The notes below the pieces were generated by a model, which saw nothing but the letters and a program-made list of their open reading frames with translations, was not told the DNA's origin and made no database searches. DNA of 39,827 nucleotides from Thermodesulfovibrionales bacterium (GTDB lineage Bacteria; Nitrospirota; Thermodesulfovibrionia; Thermodesulfovibrionales; Dissulfurispiraceae): assembly GCA_026416735.1 (NCBI GenBank), contig JAOAEO010000003.1:1-39827 (forward strand), in the 5' to 3' direction. Positions 1 through 9,599 of the stretch are shown piece after piece; position 1 is the stretch's first letter, and each line of letters starts with the position of its first letter. The translations under genes were made by a program, and so were the position numbers.

Positions 1-2
1 GA

Positions 3-461
3 TTTAACACAGTAATATACGGACTCAAAGATTCATATATAGACCTCGGTTCACGGATTCTTTTTGAAGGAAAGGATACGAAGGGTGAATCCTTAACAAG
101 AACTATAGCCAACCATAAAAGTGTCATTTATTCAAGAGGTGATCTTATAGCAAAAACACAAGATTATTGTATGGGAAGGCTTGATTGTAGAGGCATAATC
201 TTTTCAAAGGATGCTTCAATCTACGCGATTCCCCAACTTATTTCCTACGGAGCAGATCGGGCAGACCTATCCCATGAGGCATCAATAGGACCAATTTCTG
301 AAGAACAAATTGAATATCTCATGTCAAGAGGTATGACCAAAGACGAGGCAACAAGCCTTATCACAAGCGGGTTTCTAAACCTCGATATACCCTTCTTACC
401 TGAAATTATCGAAAAACACATAAAGGAGGTTATACAAATAACCTCAAAGGAAGCTTTATAA
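3..461 (+). CDS. SufB/SufD-family Fe-S cluster assembly scaffold protein, C-terminal part (truncated at left edge)
   Basis: Frame is open from base 3: FNTVIYGLKDSYIDLGSRILFEGKDTKGESLTRTIANHKSVIYSRGDLIAKTQDYCMGRLDCRGIIFSKDASIYAIPQLISYGADRADLSHEASIGPISEEQIEYLMSRGMTKDEATSLITSGFL; the H-E-A-S-I-G-x-I-x-E-E-Q-x-x-Y-L-M-S-R-G motif is typical of SufB/SufD C-termini. The listed ORF start at 171 is an internal Met. Confidence 0.9.
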   Translation, partial: FNTVIYGLKDSYIDLGSRILFEGKDTKGESLTRTIANHKSVIYSRGDLIAKTQDYCMGRLDCRGIIFSKDASIYAIPQLISYGADRADLSHEASIGPISEEQIEYLMSRGMTKDEATSLITSGFLNLDIPFLPEIIEKHIKEVIQITSKEAL

Positions 462-486
462 TCATTAGGACAATGCTATTGATCAG

Positions 487-1395
487 CTACCCACTACTTT
501 TAAATATTAGGTGGCTACCATCACAACTTTTTGAATTCCCATATTTCGGCAAATTCTCTCTACAGGTAGAAAAGGTCAAACCAAAAATACTACAAAGTTC
601 TCCTACTTTGGCTATAATACTTTCCCTCAAAGAACTATCTAAATAATATGAATTCCCTAACTTTTTCCCTCTAATTAAGTAAAGATCCTTCAAATTATCT
701 TTCCTTTCAGGAAAAAGATTCATTAATCTCTTCCAACTATCCCATCTGGGTTTAAAGGTGCTTGCTGTTACATGTCTTATACCAGCAGATTTCGCTAAAT
801 TAATAATTTGCTCTATTTCATCGTCATTTATGGAAGGGATAATGGGATCAAGCCTCAAACCAGTCTGAATACCTTCTCTACTTAATTTTTCAAGAACCGT
901 AAGCCTTTTGAAAGGAGTAGGAGCATGAGGCTCGATCTTTTCATAATATTTAAGAGTCGTGATTGTAATTGTAACGGCAACCTCCATATCCTTTAGTAAA
1001 TCAATATCTCGGCATACTATATCACTTTTGGTTATTATAAGAACCTTTATTCCATGTTCTTTAAAAATTTCGAGACATTTTCTTGTGATCCTTTTATCCA
1101 GTTCCATAGGGGGATAAGGATCAGAGGTATTACTAAGAGAAATCACACTCTGCAAATGGATCTTCTTAATCTCTCTTTTTATATTCTCTATGAGATTATT
1201 TTTTTCTCTACATTTGAAGAAATCTTTTATATAAGATGATCCATAACAGTAAACACACCCATGAGAACAACCTGTGTAAGGATTAAGAGAATATTTTGTC
1301 GGACAGGTGCAAAATTTGTTTTGCCAAGGATCAAATCTACGAATATGCATGTTATCGTACAATTTTAAATAGTCTTGGATATAAGAGAAAATCAA
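487..1395 (-). CDS. SPL-family (spore photoproduct lyase-like) radical SAM protein
   Basis: 302 aa; CSHGCVYC (CxxxCxxC) radical SAM motif preceded by SLNPYTG and followed by YGSSYIK; TSDPYPPME and TRKCLEI are typical of this family. Confidence 0.82.
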   Translation of the reverse strand: MIFSYIQDYLKLYDNMHIRRFDPWQNKFCTCPTKYSLNPYTGCSHGCVYCYGSSYIKDFFKCREKNNLIENIKREIKKIHLQSVISLSNTSDPYPPMELDKRITRKCLEIFKEHGIKVLIITKSDIVCRDIDLLKDMEVAVTITITTLKYYEKIEPHAPTPFKRLTVLEKLSREGIQTGLRLDPIIPSINDDEIEQIINLAKSAGIRHVTASTFKPRWDSWKRLMNLFPERKDNLKDLYLIRGKKLGNSYYLDSSLRESIIAKVGELCSIFGLTFSTCRENLPKYGNSKSCDGSHLIFKSSG

Positions 1396-1495
1396 TCATA
1401 AAATAGAGAAGCACCTTAGAGGGTAGTGATGTATATGTTTCTATTGGCAAAGGAGATTCTATTAAAAAGGTGCCTTAAGGTTATTATACCAAACA

Positions 1496-1669
1496 AGCAG
1501 AAATGGAGTTGAAAAAAGAAAAATAAGAGCAAGAATCAAAGGGATTTACTACAATGCAATTAGAAATTACCATGAATATTAGAAAGGCCATTATAAAAAT
1601 CAGAAATCTGAATTTGATGAATTGCCCTTTTCAGAGATAATTTTAACCTTTACTGAGGATAAAGAGTAA
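1496..1669 (+). pseudogene. possible decayed coding remnant, family unknown
   Basis: One frame reads SRNGVEKRKIRARIKGIYYNAIRNYHEY*KGHYKNQKSEFDELPFSEIILTFTEDKE* with a single internal stop; no intact ORF. Confidence 0.25.
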
Positions 1670-1956
1670 CTATTTTATTAATTAGGCATCTTCAATTATA
1701 TAAAGGATTTTGACTATAATAACACTCAATGGCTTAAGTATAGACTAAAAAGTGTCCAAATAATGAGGACTTCCCTCTCTATTTAAAGAGTAATTTAGTG
1801 AACTGTGAAAGACAATAGTTTTAGTGTCAAAGATTGAATGAAAGGATTACAGTAAGGTAAAATCACAATTTTTTTTAAGCCTCAATTTTTCATGGATTGA
1901 AACTTTTTGAACTCTCACATAAAATTATACTCAGAGGTGGGATATTGAAGCATTCA

Positions 1957-2616
1957 ATGAATAACTTACCATTCCTTTATTTTTTAATATTTCTTCTAAT
2001 AGGATTTTTGCTGACTCCACAAACGCTAACTTCGTATAGCTTCGATCAAATCTACAAAGAGATTAATAACAAAGATTGGCAGGTTCGCCTTGCTGGTGTT
2101 GAGAAGGCTGGAAAGATTAATAATAAAAAAACAACGGAAATCCTTCTTGAAATTGCTGCTTCTAAAGGCGAATACTGGCCTGTTAAGATTAGGGCTATCG
2201 AACTTCTTGGGGAGAGAGCCGATCCAATAGCCATCCAGGTACTATTGGATATATATAATGATATTTTTCTACATAGTGAGTGCCCTTCGATAAAATCTTA
2301 CACTGCTATAGCATTGGGTAATTTCAAAAGTAATGAAAATATAGTTAATGCACTAATAGAGGGCATAGACGACTCAGAGCTTTTAATTCGTGAGTCTTCT
2401 ATTATCTCCTTAGGGAAAATTGGTAATCCTAAGGCTGTTGAGCCATTGGTAAGAAAACTTAGAGATAAAAGCTTCGCTATTAGATTCGCTGCTTTGAGAG
2501 CTCTCATTGAGATAGGCGACAAAAGAGCATTTTCCTCTATCGAGGAAGTTGCTCTCAGAGATGAAGATCCTGTTTTAAGAGAGTATGCTCGTTCTGCTCT
2601 TTTGAGGTTAAAATAG
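1957..2616 (+). CDS. HEAT-repeat protein with N-terminal signal/TM segment
   Basis: ORF listed from a TTG at 1897; ATG at 1957 ([23 protein letters not shown]) is a plausible secretory start. Tandem HEAT-like units ([70 protein letters not shown]). Confidence 0.8.
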   Translation: MNNLPFLYFLIFLLIGFLLTPQTLTSYSFDQIYKEINNKDWQVRLAGVEKAGKINNKKTTEILLEIAASKGEYWPVKIRAIELLGERADPIAIQVLLDIYNDIFLHSECPSIKSYTAIALGNFKSNENIVNALIEGIDDSELLIRESSIISLGKIGNPKAVEPLVRKLRDKSFAIRFAALRALIEIGDKRAFSSIEEVALRDEDPVLREYARSALLRLK

Positions 2617-2669
2617 CTCTTCTTTATCAATTTTTATATATTTTTAAAAATTTTTTAAAAGGAGTGGAG

Positions 2670-3869
2670 ATGGGGATAAAAAAGATTGTTTTAGCCTATT
2701 CAGGTGGTCTTGATACTTCTATTATTTTGAGATGGCTAATAGAGACCTATAATGTGGAAGTTATAGCTTTTTGTGCTGATCTTGGACAAGGAGAAGATCT
2801 CGATAAGATCAAGCAAAAAGCTTTAAATACTGGAGCTTCAAAAGTTTACATCGAAGATGTCAAAGAAGAATTTGTAACTGATTATATCTTTCCAATGCTT
2901 AGGGCTAACGCTATTTATGAAGGTGGGTATCTTCTTGGAACATCAATTGCTCGACCTCTTATAGCTAAAAAGCAGATAGAGATAGCAGTAAAGGAAGGCG
3001 CCGATGGAGTTGCTCATGGAGCAACGGGAAAAGGTAATGACCAAGTTAGATTTGAGCTAACTTATTATGCTCTAAAACCAGACATTTATGTTATTAGCCC
3101 TTGGCGGCAATGGCATTTTGACTCAAGAAGCTCATTAATAGAATATGCTAAAAAACACAATATAGCTGTCCCTGTTACAGAAGAAAAGCCCTATAGTATC
3201 GATAGAAATCTTTTCCATGTTAGTTATGAGGGAGGCATACTTGAAGATATTTGGGCAGAACCACCAGAAGATATGTTTACTATGACTGTATCTCCCGAGA
3301 AAGCACCAGATAAGCCTACCTACATAGAAATAACCTATAAAAATGGTAACCCAGTAGGCATAAATGGAAAAGAGTTGAAACCTGTTGAGTTGTTACAGAC
3401 CTTGAACAATATCGCTGGTCCTAATGGAATAGGGAGAGTAGATATAGTAGAAAATAGATATGTAGGCATAAAATCGAGAGGCGTCTATGAAACACCCGGT
3501 GGTACAGTTCTGCATATTGCCCATAGAGCAGTGGAGTCGATAACTCTTGACAGAGAAGTTTTACACCAAAGAGATTCCCTTATCCCAAAGTATTCAGAGC
3601 TTATATATTATGGTTATTGGTTTTCACCAGAAAGGGAAATGTTACAGGCAGCCTTCGACTACACACAGAAGGATGTTAATGGCACAGTTAGGCTTAAATT
3701 ATATAAAGGCAATTGTATAGTCGTAGGTAGAAAATCTCCAAATTCTCTCTACAATCCAGAATTGGCGACTTTCGAAGCAGACAGAATATATAACCAAAAG
3801 GATGCCGAAGGTTTTATTAAATTAAATGCTTTAAGACTTAAAACAAGAGGCTTATCTATTAAGAAGTAA
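2670..3869 (+). CDS. argG: argininosuccinate synthase
   Basis: [19 protein letters not shown]-terminus, [15 protein letters not shown] motif, full-length ~400 aa. ATG at 2670 is preferred over GTG at 2664 because GGAG lies at 2661-2664. Confidence 0.97.
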   Translation: MGIKKIVLAYSGGLDTSIILRWLIETYNVEVIAFCADLGQGEDLDKIKQKALNTGASKVYIEDVKEEFVTDYIFPMLRANAIYEGGYLLGTSIARPLIAKKQIEIAVKEGADGVAHGATGKGNDQVRFELTYYALKPDIYVISPWRQWHFDSRSSLIEYAKKHNIAVPVTEEKPYSIDRNLFHVSYEGGILEDIWAEPPEDMFTMTVSPEKAPDKPTYIEITYKNGNPVGINGKELKPVELLQTLNNIAGPNGIGRVDIVENRYVGIKSRGVYETPGGTVLHIAHRAVESITLDREVLHQRDSLIPKYSELIYYGYWFSPEREMLQAAFDYTQKDVNGTVRLKLYKGNCIVVGRKSPNSLYNPELATFEADRIYNQKDAEGFIKLNALRLKTRGLSIKK

Positions 3870-3889
3870 CTTTATTATACAAAGAGTTA

Positions 3890-5026
3890 ATGATTAATGC
3901 TTCAACAGATGTATCTGAACTAAGATTTTGGATAGCATTAAATTTTATTAGAGACATAGGACCTATTTCCATTAAACGTCTCTTGGCAGTATTTCACTCT
4001 CCTAAAAGAATTTTCAATGCTACAATATCGGAATTGAGTGAAGTTTTTAATATTAAAAACTTCCAAGCCAAAAATATCACTCAATTTAACGAATGGGATA
4101 AGGTAGATAAAGAACTACAGAAAATAAGAGATTATAATGTAAAAGTGATAACCCTCAATGATGATGAATATCCCGAGTCCCTTAAACTCTTAGATTCTTC
4201 ACCCGTATTATTGTACACAATGGGGAAACTCCTAACGAAGGACAAATATTCTATTGCAATAGTGGGATCAAGAAAGATGACCGAATATGGTAGAAAGGTT
4301 GCAACACAGATATCTTCTGAGCTGGCTAGTAGCGGTTTTACTATTGTAAGTGGTCTGGCTACAGGTATAGATGCCACTTCCCATAAAGGAGCCTTAATGG
4401 TTGGTGGTAGAAGCATTGCTGTTTTAGGTTCTGGGGTGGACAGACCCTATCCATATCAGAATATAGGGCTTTATAAGGATTTAATAGAAAAAGGATGTGT
4501 TTTGAGCGAATTCCCTATGGGAACACCGCCTTATAAAGAAAACTTTCCAAGAAGAAATAGAATTATAAGCGGTTTATCCCTTGGAGTGGTTATCGTTGAA
4601 GCTACAAGGGATAGCGGGTCTTTGATTACAGCCAAATACGCTATTGAACAAAATAAAGAGGTCTTTGCCATCCCAGGGAATATCTTTTCTGTAAATTCAC
4701 AGGGAACAAACGAATTAATAAAGAAAGGCGCAAAACTCGTTCAAAGGATTGAGGATATTTTAGAAGAATTACGCCATCACTTAAAAGGTTCCGAACTTTA
4801 TAACCTAAGACCTTCTTCGCAAAAGCTTGAAGATAGTGTCAGCAAGATAGAACTCGATGAGGACGAAAAGAGGGTTCTGAACATATTAAATAGTAATCCT
4901 GTTCACATAGACACCATTTCGAGAGAGTTGCGTCTTGCGCCCAATAAATTATCAGCTATTTTACTCAATCTCGAGATTAAAGGTCTCATTAGGCAGACAG
5001 AAGGGAAAAAATTTTGTATAATATGA
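3890..5026 (+). CDS. dprA: DNA-processing protein DprA
   Basis: Rossmann core IAIVGSRKMTEYGRKVATQIS...SGLATGIDATSHKGAL...AVLGSGVDRPYP...FPRRNRIISGLSLGVVIVEA; C-terminal winged-helix-like segment. Confidence 0.95.
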   Translation: MINASTDVSELRFWIALNFIRDIGPISIKRLLAVFHSPKRIFNATISELSEVFNIKNFQAKNITQFNEWDKVDKELQKIRDYNVKVITLNDDEYPESLKLLDSSPVLLYTMGKLLTKDKYSIAIVGSRKMTEYGRKVATQISSELASSGFTIVSGLATGIDATSHKGALMVGGRSIAVLGSGVDRPYPYQNIGLYKDLIEKGCVLSEFPMGTPPYKENFPRRNRIISGLSLGVVIVEATRDSGSLITAKYAIEQNKEVFAIPGNIFSVNSQGTNELIKKGAKLVQRIEDILEELRHHLKGSELYNLRPSSQKLEDSVSKIELDEDEKRVLNILNSNPVHIDTISRELRLAPNKLSAILLNLEIKGLIRQTEGKKFCII

Positions 5027-5064
5027 AATTTGAAGATGAAATTAAACGTTCTTTGAGGTGAGTC

Positions 5065-5349
5065 TTGGCAAAGAGATTAATCGATATTTTAAGGGTTTTT
5101 GCTCGGGAACTTTTGGAACATGGATACGATGTAGATTACGCTTTACAAGAAATGAACATTATCGATTTGGATTTTTTAGCATTAAGTGAAGAGCTCCAAG
5201 AACTTGAATCAAGAAATGCGATAGACGGGCTCGAACTCGATACTATAAGGTTTATTCTTGCATATATCCTTATAAATGATACAGATTTAGATATAGACAT
5301 GATCTACTCCTTTATATTTTGTGGTGGTAGACAGATAGTCTGGAATTAG
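5065..5349 (+). CDS. small Smg/DUF494-like protein (tentative)
   Basis: 94 aa, TTG start, lies exactly between dprA and topA, where smg (DUF494) sits near dprA in many bacteria; the sequence fits that helical family only loosely (RELLEHGYDVDYALQEMN...LELDTIRFILAYILIND). Confidence 0.5.
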   Translation: MAKRLIDILRVFARELLEHGYDVDYALQEMNIIDLDFLALSEELQELESRNAIDGLELDTIRFILAYILINDTDLDIDMIYSFIFCGGRQIVWN

Positions 5350-5359
5350 GAGGACAAAG

Positions 5360-7690
5360 TTGGGGTCGCTTGTCATAGTTGAATCACCAGCAAAAGCAAA
5401 GACCATTAGTAAGATCTTAGGGAAGGACTATAACATCAAAGCTTCCATTGGGCACGTTAAAGATTTGCCTACTGATGAGTTAGGAGTCGATGTAAAAAAT
5501 AATTTTAAGCCCCTTTATCAAATTATACCGGGTAAAGAAAAGATTCTGAAGGAGCTTAAGAAAGAAGCAAAGAGTGCTGATAGCATTTATCTTGCAACAG
5601 ATCCAGATCGAGAAGGAGAGGCTATCGCATACCATATTGCTGAAGAGATAAAAAACCAAAGAAGAAAACAACAAATTTATAGAATAATTTTTCATGAGAT
5701 AACTAAAAAAGCTGTTGAAGAGGCAATACAAAATCCTGGAAACATAAATCTCGATAAAGTAGCTGCTCAGCAAGCTCGAAGAATCCTTGACAGACTTGTA
5801 GGTTATAATCTAAGCCCCTTTTTATGGCGTAAGGTTAGAAAGGGGCTGAGTGCAGGCAGGGTACAGTCCGTTGCTTTAAGGCTCATAGTAGAAAGAGAAA
5901 AGGAAATTCAGAACTTTATAAAAGAAGAATATTGGACTATTGAAGCACTCTTTCAGCCATTTTTGTTAACAGATAGTACTTCACCCGTTCAATTTAAAGC
6001 AAGGCTATATAAATATCGAGATTCCTTGGTAATCAATCGTGATAGGAAGGGGAATGAAAGGTTTCTAATAAAAGATGGTAAGACAGCTAATGAAATTATT
6101 GCTCTCCTTCAAAACGAAAAATATAGAATTGCCAAGGTAGAGACTAAATTGAGGAAGAAGTCTCCACCACCTCCCTTCATAACGAGCACTTTGCAGCAGG
6201 AGGCAGCAAGGAGATTTAAGTTTCAAGCTGCCAAGACTATGAAGCTTGCCCAAGAACTTTATGAAGGTATTGAATTAGGGAAAGAAGGTTCCTTTGGACT
6301 TATTACTTACATAAGAACTGATTCTGTAACTATAGCCCACGAGGCTCAAAGATGGGCAAGGGACTATATAAAAGTAAAGTTTGGTAGAGAATTTATTCCA
6401 GAGAAATTACCTCAGTACAAAAATAAAAAGACTTCTCAAGAAGCTCATGAGGCAATAAGACCTACATATCCTGACAAATCGCCCGAACAGGTTAAACCTT
6501 TCCTGACTAAGGATCAATATAATTTATATAGTTTGATATGGAATAGGTTTATTGCAAGTCAAATGGCTCCAGCCCAACTCGAGCAGACTGTCTTTATAAT
6601 AGAACCGATAGAAAATAATGCTGGTGATTTAAAAGGAACAGAATTCAGAGCCTCAGGAACAGTAATAAAATTCTTAGGTTTCATGAGCCTTTATACTGAA
6701 GCTAAAGATGAAGCCACCGATGAAGATGGAGTAATCCTCCCCTCTTTGCCAGAAGGCCTATTGCTTACTTCCTCAGATATGGAAGCAATACAGCACTTTA
6801 CCCAGCCACCACCAAGATATACAGAAGCTACTTTGGTAAAGACCTTAGAAGAGAAGGGAATCGGTCGACCAAGTACATATGCAACCATCTTATCTACCAT
6901 TCAGGATAGAAAATATGTGAAGAAGGAAGAGGGAAAGTTCATACCTACTGAACTGGGAGTTATTGTTAGTGATTTACTCGTAGCTAAATTTCCAGAGCTG
7001 ATGGATGTGAATTTTACCGCAAAGATGGAGGACAATCTCGATGAAATTGAAAATTCCCGTCTAAATTGGGTAGAGGTCGTTAAAGATTTCTTCATTCCTT
7101 TTCAGCAAGAACTCGATATAGCTTTGAAGGAAACCAATAAAGTAAAACCTGTTGACATACCTACAGATTTAAGATGTGAAAGGTGCGGACAAATGATGGT
7201 CAACAGATGGGGAAAACATGGAAGATTCTTAGCTTGTTCAGGCTATCCGAAATGCAAAAATACTAAAGAGATAATCGACTCTAACTTATCAAATGAGAAG
7301 GATTTCCAGGCTGTAGAAGAAATCTGTGACAAATGTGGTAAGCCCATGATTGTAAAAAATGGTAAATTTGGTGAATTTCTTGCTTGCACAGGTTATCCAA
7401 ATTGTAAAAATACTAAACCTATTACATTGGGTATCTCTTGCCCTTTAGATGGAGGAGAGATAATACAACGAAAGACAAAAAGGGGGAAGTTTTTCTGGAG
7501 TTGTAGTAATTACCCTGAGTGCACCTTTGCCTCATGGTATAGACCAATCTCTCAAGCCTGTCCAAAGTGTGGAGTTGGATTGTTATGTGAGAAAATCGAT
7601 AAACATGGTAAAACAATCCACTTCTGTTCATCGAAGGACTGTGATTACTCTGAGGAGGTTCAACTTTCTGAATCTTTATCTGAAAAATGA
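5360..7690 (+). CDS. topA: DNA topoisomerase I (type IA) with C-terminal zinc-ribbon modules
   Basis: LVIVESPAKAKTISKILG, ATDPDREGEAIAYH, GLITYIRTDSV, GIGRPSTYATI; four Topo_C zinc-ribbon-like modules at C-terminus. TTG start with GGAGG upstream. Confidence 0.97.
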   Translation: MGSLVIVESPAKAKTISKILGKDYNIKASIGHVKDLPTDELGVDVKNNFKPLYQIIPGKEKILKELKKEAKSADSIYLATDPDREGEAIAYHIAEEIKNQRRKQQIYRIIFHEITKKAVEEAIQNPGNINLDKVAAQQARRILDRLVGYNLSPFLWRKVRKGLSAGRVQSVALRLIVEREKEIQNFIKEEYWTIEALFQPFLLTDSTSPVQFKARLYKYRDSLVINRDRKGNERFLIKDGKTANEIIALLQNEKYRIAKVETKLRKKSPPPPFITSTLQQEAARRFKFQAAKTMKLAQELYEGIELGKEGSFGLITYIRTDSVTIAHEAQRWARDYIKVKFGREFIPEKLPQYKNKKTSQEAHEAIRPTYPDKSPEQVKPFLTKDQYNLYSLIWNRFIASQMAPAQLEQTVFIIEPIENNAGDLKGTEFRASGTVIKFLGFMSLYTEAKDEATDEDGVILPSLPEGLLLTSSDMEAIQHFTQPPPRYTEATLVKTLEEKGIGRPSTYATILSTIQDRKYVKKEEGKFIPTELGVIVSDLLVAKFPELMDVNFTAKMEDNLDEIENSRLNWVEVVKDFFIPFQQELDIALKETNKVKPVDIPTDLRCERCGQMMVNRWGKHGRFLACSGYPKCKNTKEIIDSNLSNEKDFQAVEEICDKCGKPMIVKNGKFGEFLACTGYPNCKNTKPITLGISCPLDGGEIIQRKTKRGKFFWSCSNYPECTFASWYRPISQACPKCGVGLLCEKIDKHGKTIHFCSSKDCDYSEEVQLSESLSEK

Positions 7691-7831
7691 ATTTCTTGAG
7701 AAAATCAGAAAAACCTCATTTGCTTGCACGAAAGGAGTTTTTTATAAAAAGACATCTCTTTACTTCAGTCTCTTGAATTATTCCCTTTTATAATCTAAAT
7801 TTTATTTAGCCGCCCTTAGAGGAGATAAAAA

Positions 7832-8689
7832 TTGATCCAAAGTATGACAGGTTTTGGTTTTGCAGAAGGTGGTGGTTTTAAAGTAGAGATCCGCTCTGTT
7901 AATCACCGACATATGGAGATATCGATAAAGTTACCTACTCATCTTTTAGAACATGATTTAGTTATTAGGCAAATGTTAAAGAGAAAATTTCTACGGGGTA
8001 AATTTGATGTTAACGTCCTCCTTTCTGGTGATACCAGACATAGGGTGAAACCAAATCTAAAACTTGCAAAGGAATTATATGAGGTTTTACAAAACCTTAA
8101 AGACGAGTTTTCTATCCAAGAGCCCATTTCTTTGGCTCATTTGCTCATCTTTCGAGAAATCTTATTAAGTGAAGAAATGGAATATAGCAGTGATGAATTA
8201 CTTCAAATTGTTGAAGAGGCAATCAACAAACTCTATGAGATGAGAGTTAGAGAGTCTGACGAAATAATAAGGGACATACTATCTATTTTAAATACTTTGA
8301 AAGATCTAAGAGACCAGATAGAAATTTATAGTAAAGATTCTATAAATGAGCATAGAGATAAACTTTTTAAGAAGATAACCGATTTAGTCTCTACAATACA
8401 AATCGATGAGTGGAGGTTTTCTCAGGAGGTGGCCTATATTGCACAAAGGCTTGACATAAATGAAGAGCTTGTAAGATTAAAGAGTCACTTAGAGAATTTA
8501 GAGAAAGTTTTTGTCAGAAAACACGAGGAAGAGGCAGTTGGGAAAAAGCTCGATTTCCTATCACAGGAGATCTTACGTGAGCTTAATACAGTAGCCTCTA
8601 AGACTGATAACATCGATATTATTAATAAAGTTATAGAAATGAAACTACATATCGAAAAGCTCAGGGAACATGCCCAGAATATTCAATGA
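7832..8689 (+). CDS. yicC: YicC family endoribonuclease
   Basis: IQSMTGFGFAEG N-terminus, EIRSVNHRHMEISIKLP, C-terminal EILRELNTVASKTDNIDIINKVIEMKLHIEKLREHAQNIQ; TTG start. Confidence 0.93.
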   Translation: MIQSMTGFGFAEGGGFKVEIRSVNHRHMEISIKLPTHLLEHDLVIRQMLKRKFLRGKFDVNVLLSGDTRHRVKPNLKLAKELYEVLQNLKDEFSIQEPISLAHLLIFREILLSEEMEYSSDELLQIVEEAINKLYEMRVRESDEIIRDILSILNTLKDLRDQIEIYSKDSINEHRDKLFKKITDLVSTIQIDEWRFSQEVAYIAQRLDINEELVRLKSHLENLEKVFVRKHEEEAVGKKLDFLSQEILRELNTVASKTDNIDIINKVIEMKLHIEKLREHAQNIQ

Positions 8690-8698
8690 GGAAGCATT

Positions 8699-8956
8699 TT
8701 GAAGGCTGGATTTATCAATATAGGATTTGGAAATATTCTATCAGTATCACGGATAATTGCTATACTTAATCCTGGTTCAAGAGCCCTTAAAAGACTTAGG
8801 GACGAAGCTAAAGAGAGGGGTAAACTAATTGACGCAAGTGGAGGCAAAAAGGTACGTTCTATTATAATAACTGATAGCGACCACATTATTTTATCTGCTA
8901 TTCAGGTAGATACACTGTTAAATCGCTTGAATAACTTGAATAAAGATAGTCTATAA
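8699..8956 (+). CDS. remA: DUF370/RemA-like regulatory protein
   Basis: 85 aa [69 protein letters not shown], characteristic of RemA/DUF370; between yicC and gmk. Confidence 0.88.
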   Translation: MKAGFINIGFGNILSVSRIIAILNPGSRALKRLRDEAKERGKLIDASGGKKVRSIIITDSDHIILSAIQVDTLLNRLNNLNKDSL

Positions 8957-9583
8957 ATGGCTAAGGAGATAAGAAATAGAAGGGGCATAATCTTTATAAT
9001 ATCAGCACCTTCAGGCACCGGTAAGACGACTTTATGTCATAAGCTTCTGAATGTATGTGATGGTCTTAAGATTTCAATTTCTTATACTACTAGAAAACCC
9101 CGAGGCAAAGAAATTAATGGAGTAGACTACTTTTTTGTTACTCAAGAAGAATTCCTCAAGATGATTGAAGCTAATGAATTCTTAGAATGGGCTACAGTTC
9201 ATGGCAATCTCTATGGAACAGTCAAAAAGGTTATAGATGACTATATTATGGAAGGTCGCGATGTATTACTCGACATCGATGTTCAAGGAGGAAAAATTAT
9301 TAAAAATAAGATTCCTGATGCAGTCGCCATCTTCCTTTTACCTCCAAGTTTGGAGATTTTAGAAAGGAGACTAAAGAACAGAATGACTGAGAATGATGCT
9401 GTAATATCTCAAAGGTTAGCCAAAGCAAAGGATGAAATAAAAGAATATAGACACTATGATTATGTGGTGGTAAATGATGTCCTCGAAGAGTCTCTTCTTC
9501 AGTTGAAGTCAATAATACAGGCAGAGCGATTTAAAGTTAGTAGAGTAAATCATGAATGGATAGATGAAAATTTTATAAGATAA
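8957..9583 (+). CDS. gmk: guanylate kinase
   Basis: IFIISAPSGTGKTTLCHKLL P-loop, SISYTTRKPRGKEINGVDYFFV, LLDIDVQGG. Confidence 0.97.
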   Translation: MAKEIRNRRGIIFIISAPSGTGKTTLCHKLLNVCDGLKISISYTTRKPRGKEINGVDYFFVTQEEFLKMIEANEFLEWATVHGNLYGTVKKVIDDYIMEGRDVLLDIDVQGGKIIKNKIPDAVAIFLLPPSLEILERRLKNRMTENDAVISQRLAKAKDEIKEYRHYDYVVVNDVLEESLLQLKSIIQAERFKVSRVNHEWIDENFIR

Positions 9584-9599
9584 TAGAGGAGGAATTTAG

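Noticed and set aside
1054-1239. 61-aa plus-strand ORF
   Set aside because: Lies antisense inside the radical SAM gene; low-complexity translation, no RBS.
2052-2630. 60- and 110-aa minus-strand ORFs
   Set aside because: Antisense shadows of the HEAT-repeat gene.
4132-4416. 94-aa minus-strand ORF
   Set aside because: Antisense to dprA with no independent protein-like features.
5480-7631. Several minus-strand ORFs of 62-97 aa
   Set aside because: All antisense within topA.
7527-7793. 88-aa plus-strand ORF
   Set aside because: Out-of-frame overlap with the zinc-ribbon part of topA; translation not coherent.
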